Assembly (NCBI RefSeq): GCF_943193085.1
Contig: NZ_CALPCU010000041.1
Span: 1-8,918, forward strand
DNA: 8,918 nt
Reading direction: 5' to 3'
Source of the DNA: Vermiculatibacterium agrestimuris
GTDB taxonomy: Bacteria; Bacillota; Clostridia; Oscillospirales; Oscillospiraceae
A program made the translations under genes and the position numbers. This document shows, piece by piece, positions 6,441 through 8,918 of the stretch. Every line of letters begins with the position of its first letter. Position 1 is the stretch's first letter. Under the pieces are notes generated by a model that saw only the letters and a list, made by a program, of their open reading frames with translations, did not search any database and was not told the origin of the DNA.

Positions 6441-7037
6441 ATGTTTCCTTTCCGTAAAAACGGCGCCCCCGGCGTCACCTGGCTGGTGGTGGGCCTGGGC
6501 AATATGGGCGACCAGTATGACCGCACCCGCCACAATGTGGGCTTCGACGTCATCGACCTGCTGGCCGACCAGCTGAATATTCCCGTCCAGCGGCTGAAAT
6601 TCAAGGCCCTCACCAACACCGCCGAGCTGGGAGGCGCGAAAGTCCTGCTGATGAAGCCGGTGACCTTTATGAACCTGTCCGGTGAGGCGGTGGAGCAGGC
6701 GGCGGCGTTCTATAAGGTACCCCCGGAGCGGGTCATCGTCGTCTCCGACGAGGTGGCCCTCCCCCCCGGCAAGCTCCGGGTGCGGCCCTCCGGCTCCGCC
6801 GGTGGGCACAACGGGCTGAAAAACATCATCGCTCACCTCCACTCCGACCAGTTCCCCCGGGTGCGCATCGGCGTGGGCCAAAAGCCCCACCCGGACTACG
6901 ACATGGCCGACTGGGTGCTGGGCCGGCCCCAGGGGGCCGACCGGGACGCGGTGGACGGGGCGGAGGCCAGGGCCGCCCAGGCGGTGGAGGCCATTATCAA
7001 GGACGGCGTCCCCTCCGCCATGAACCGGTTCAACTGA
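6441..7037 (+). CDS. pth: Peptidyl-tRNA hydrolase
   Basis: Pth cleaves peptides from prematurely released peptidyl-tRNA and recycles the tRNA; it is a soluble and usually essential enzyme. The 198 residues carry the family signatures: VGLGNMGDQYDRTRHNVGF (17-35) with Asn21 and the catalytic His31, the MNLSG motif (Asn78), SDEVALPPGKLRVRPSGSAGGHNGLKNI with Asp103 and Asn124, and FPRVRIGVG (138-146). About eleven residues precede the first beta strand, a short extension compared with E. coli Pth. One oddity is GNMG where most family members have GNPG. The frame remains open to a GTG at 6432, but the ribosome binding site favours the ATG at 6441. In Bacillus the equivalent gene (spoVC) lies in the same cluster after glmU, prs and ctc; no ctc is present here. 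Confidence 0.96.
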   Translation: MFPFRKNGAPGVTWLVVGLGNMGDQYDRTRHNVGFDVIDLLADQLNIPVQRLKFKALTNTAELGGAKVLLMKPVTFMNLSGEAVEQAAAFYKVPPERVIVVSDEVALPPGKLRVRPSGSAGGHNGLKNIIAHLHSDQFPRVRIGVGQKPHPDYDMADWVLGRPQGADRDAVDGAEARAAQAVEAIIKDGVPSAMNRFN

Positions 7038-7040
7038 CAC

Positions 7041-7074
7041 AATGCCCTCCCGCTCGCTGCGCGGGAGGGCATTT
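7041..7074 (+). terminator. Hairpin terminator after pth
   Basis: A perfect 13-bp stem pairs 7041-7053 with 7061-7073 around a seven-base loop, three bases after the pth stop. The T-run that follows is poor (ATTTCGCTCT), so termination may be incomplete. The position still makes it the likely end of the glmU-prs-pth transcript. Confidence 0.75.
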
Positions 7075-7102
7075 CGCTCTCCTGTTCCCATTTATTCCTT
7101 CC

Positions 7103-7131
7103 TTGCGTTCCCTTCCGGGCTGTGATATCAT
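7103..7131 (+). promoter_or_regulatory. Extended -10 promoter of the SLH protein gene
   Basis: TTGCGT (7103-7108) and TATCAT (7126-7131) are separated by 17 bases, and TGA directly precedes the -10, giving an extended -10 element. The predicted start is near 7138, about 25 bases before the GTG start. It follows the pth terminator, so the gene is probably transcribed alone. Confidence 0.65.
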
Positions 7132-7149
7132 GGCAGTATCAAACAAAAA

Positions 7150-7156
7150 AGGGGGA
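7150..7156 (+). promoter_or_regulatory. Ribosome binding site AGGGGGA deciding a GTG start
   Basis: This purine-rich site lies six bases before the GTG at 7163, where a complete signal peptide begins. The in-frame ATG at 7130 overlaps the predicted -10 box and the TTG at 7103 begins the -35 box, so neither can be the start of a transcript from this promoter. Confidence 0.75.
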
Positions 7157-7162
7157 TTTTTC

Positions 7163-8872
7163 GTGAAATGCCGTGTTTTTTCCGCACTGCTTTCTCTGTG
7201 CCTGCTCTTCGCCCTTTTCCCCGCCGCCCAGGCGGAGGAGTCCAGCACCGAACCCGTTGTCGCCCTGTGCGTCTGCGCCCCCGGTGAAAGCGCCCTGCTG
7301 GACGCGGACGAGCTTTTGCTCCTGTGCCAGCAGGCCACCCGCCGCGATCTGGAGTCGGTCTCCTTCGACCTCCTCCCCGCCTCGGTGGGAACCCTCACCT
7401 GCAAGGGGGAAAAGGTGATCCCCGGCGAGCCCTACTATATGTACGAAGATCCCCAGCTCTCCCAGATCCGCTTCACCCCCTATGCCTACCACTCCCGGCA
7501 GTTCACCGGCCGGAGCGAGCTTTCCTTCACCATGACCGACGAAAGGGGAAACACCATCCCGGGCACGCTGATCCTCTATGTGCCGGAAGGGGAGGAGCGC
7601 GCTGAGAACTACCTGGATGAGACCATCACCGCCAAGGCGGGGGAGGCCATGGATCTTACAGATCATTTCCCCTTCTACACCTCCACCAAGGGGGACACCG
7701 TGGCGCATGGCGACTACGGCACTGTGAACTCCCTCACCTTTGAGCTTCCCTCCTCCGACCAGGGCGCCCTCTGGCTGGACTACGGCTGGTCTACCGCCCG
7801 GAAAGTCCTCCCCGAAGAGGAGCTCTATCCCGACAGGGAGCCCAACTTCTATAACGTCACCTTTGTCCCCGCCGGCAAGGATGGGATCACCGTGGAGCTG
7901 GGCTACACCGTCTCCTGTATAAAGAACGAAAAGAAGAGGAACGTCTCCGCCACCTTCACCCTTAATCTGGTGGAAAATAAGTCCCCTGCCGGGGAAAGGC
8001 CCTCCACCGGCTCTGCGCCCTCCGCCGACCCCGTCACCATTTCCACCCGCACCACCCAGATCAGCCTGGCCGATCCTCTGTGGGACGCCTGCGCCGCCCG
8101 GAAGGTCGGGGAGCTGGTCACTGTGGCCTTTGACACCCTGCCCGCCGCCAATACGGGCGTCATCCTCTGTGACCGCACCCCCGTCGTCCCCGGGAAATCC
8201 TATGAATACGGCCGCCTGTCCTTCCTTCCCGGCGAGAATTTTCAGGAGGCTGTCACTCTGCGCTATGTGGGTACCGACAGCATTGGATATCCCTATTCCG
8301 GAACGCTGATCCTTGAACCGGGCTATCCCTCCGACCTGACCTTCCAGGATCTGGAGGGCTGGGACTGGGCCATCCCCGCCGCCCGCTTCCTGGAGGAGAA
8401 TTATTTTGCCTACGGGGACTCCTATTTCCGCCCTGGGGACGAGGCCACCCGCATGGACGTCATCTACGCCATCTATGTGACCCTGTACTCCCATTACTCC
8501 ACTCCCTATCCCCCGGAGTTTTCCGATCTTCCCCAGGACAGGGCCCTCCGGGACGCCGTGGCGGCGGTGGCCAAGCGGGGCATCATCTACGGTGATGGGG
8601 AGGGCCGGCTCCTCCCCGACGCCCCGGTCACCCGGCAGGACGCTCTGGTCATGGTCTGCCGGGCTCTGGAAGAGCAGCGGGACATTCTCCCTCCCGCCGC
8701 CGACCTCAGCGTCTTCTCCGACGCTGAAGAGTTCTCTCCCTACGCCCGGGAGGCGGCCGGGATCCTGCAGGCCATGGGGATCCTCCAGGGCGACGGCTCC
8801 GGAAAGCTGAATCCTCTCTCCCCCATCACCCGGGCCGAGATGGCCTGTCTTGTCTACCGGGCCTTCAGCTGA
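7163..8872 (+). CDS. Secreted S-layer homology (SLH) protein with three beta-rich repeats
   Basis: This 569-residue exported protein is probably held on the cell wall by its SLH domains. A classic signal peptide spans residues 1-24 (MKCRVFSALL, then a hydrophobic core) with a likely cut after AQA. The middle holds three diverged repeats, near 66-140, 190-271 and 319-387. Each starts with a strand like SFDLLP or FELP followed by a glycine and ends in a GTLILYV-like strand. Three SLH domains follow, starting at FQD (394), FSD (453) and FSD (518). Only the third has the standard TRAE motif (ITRAEMACL); the others read TRMD and TRQD. Residues 272-300 are a proline- and serine-rich linker. The start is GTG at 7163. 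No enzyme motif is visible. An adhesive or structural surface role is plausible but unproven; the SLH assignment is firm. Confidence 0.9.
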   Translation: MKCRVFSALLSLCLLFALFPAAQAEESSTEPVVALCVCAPGESALLDADELLLLCQQATRRDLESVSFDLLPASVGTLTCKGEKVIPGEPYYMYEDPQLSQIRFTPYAYHSRQFTGRSELSFTMTDERGNTIPGTLILYVPEGEERAENYLDETITAKAGEAMDLTDHFPFYTSTKGDTVAHGDYGTVNSLTFELPSSDQGALWLDYGWSTARKVLPEEELYPDREPNFYNVTFVPAGKDGITVELGYTVSCIKNEKKRNVSATFTLNLVENKSPAGERPSTGSAPSADPVTISTRTTQISLADPLWDACAARKVGELVTVAFDTLPAANTGVILCDRTPVVPGKSYEYGRLSFLPGENFQEAVTLRYVGTDSIGYPYSGTLILEPGYPSDLTFQDLEGWDWAIPAARFLEENYFAYGDSYFRPGDEATRMDVIYAIYVTLYSHYSTPYPPEFSDLPQDRALRDAVAAVAKRGIIYGDGEGRLLPDAPVTRQDALVMVCRALEEQRDILPPAADLSVFSDAEEFSPYAREAAGILQAMGILQGDGSGKLNPLSPITRAEMACLVYRAFS

Positions 8873-8889
8873 GAAAGCCGCAAAAGGGG

Positions 8890-8907
8890 GCCGCCCTGCA
8901 GGGCGGC
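8890..8907. repeat. Perfect GC-rich 18-base palindrome at the right edge
   Basis: The sequence GCCGCCCTGCAGGGCGGC is its own reverse complement and lies 17 bases after the SLH gene stop. No T-run follows on the plus strand, but four T follow a C-rich stretch on the minus strand, so it might terminate a convergent gene beyond the window, or form part of a terminator for the SLH gene. The window ends too soon to decide. Confidence 0.4.
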
Positions 8908-8918
8908 GGGGTCAAGAG

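Noticed and set aside
7139..8494. A 451-residue minus-strand frame opposite the SLH protein gene
   Set aside because: It is glycine-rich without motifs, while the plus strand holds a signal peptide, repeats and SLH domains.

Overview
The window is a stretch of GC-rich chromosome that looks like an anaerobic Gram-positive of the Clostridia, most likely an Oscillospiraceae gut bacterium such as the Flavonifractor/Lawsonibacter/Intestinimonas group. This is an inference from four things: a YtrA-type GntR regulator with an ABC exporter, a glmU-prs-pth gene order shared with Bacillus, an S-layer-homology surface protein, and high GC with strong Shine-Dalgarno sites and sigma-A style promoters. There are eight real genes, no RNA genes, no mobile elements and no CRISPR array. 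No gene-free stretch reaches 300 bases.

Left block (about 39-3437, minus strand): a three-gene operon reads leftwards. It encodes a YtrA-family repressor, an ABC ATPase and a 670-residue ABC-2 type permease with a large C-terminal soluble domain. The genes overlap (ATGA between the first two, 26-47 bases between the last two). The promoter has a palindromic operator at its predicted start point, which suggests autorepression, and the operon ends in a hairpin that can work in both directions.

Centre (3438-4107): a divergent control region, then a stand-alone HD-domain protein with its own near-consensus promoter and a perfect 19-bp-stem terminator. Between the divergent promoters lie two identical heptamers 11 bases apart, the layout used by OmpR/PhoB-type response regulators.

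Right block (4112-7073): a glmU-like gene, prs and pth, all rightward, supplying a cell-wall precursor enzyme, PRPP and peptidyl-tRNA recycling. The glmU-like protein keeps a complete acetyltransferase half, but its N-terminal uridylyltransferase half is shortened and lacks the expected catalytic motifs. An intrinsic terminator lies between prs and pth, so pth probably depends partly on read-through.

Right edge (7103-8918): a monocistronic secreted protein with a signal peptide, three diverged copies of a beta-rich repeat and three SLH domains, followed by a palindrome cut by the window end.

No wholly new system is evident. The points most worth following up are the half-degenerate GlmU at the conserved glmU locus, the response-regulator-like box, and the repeat architecture of the SLH protein.
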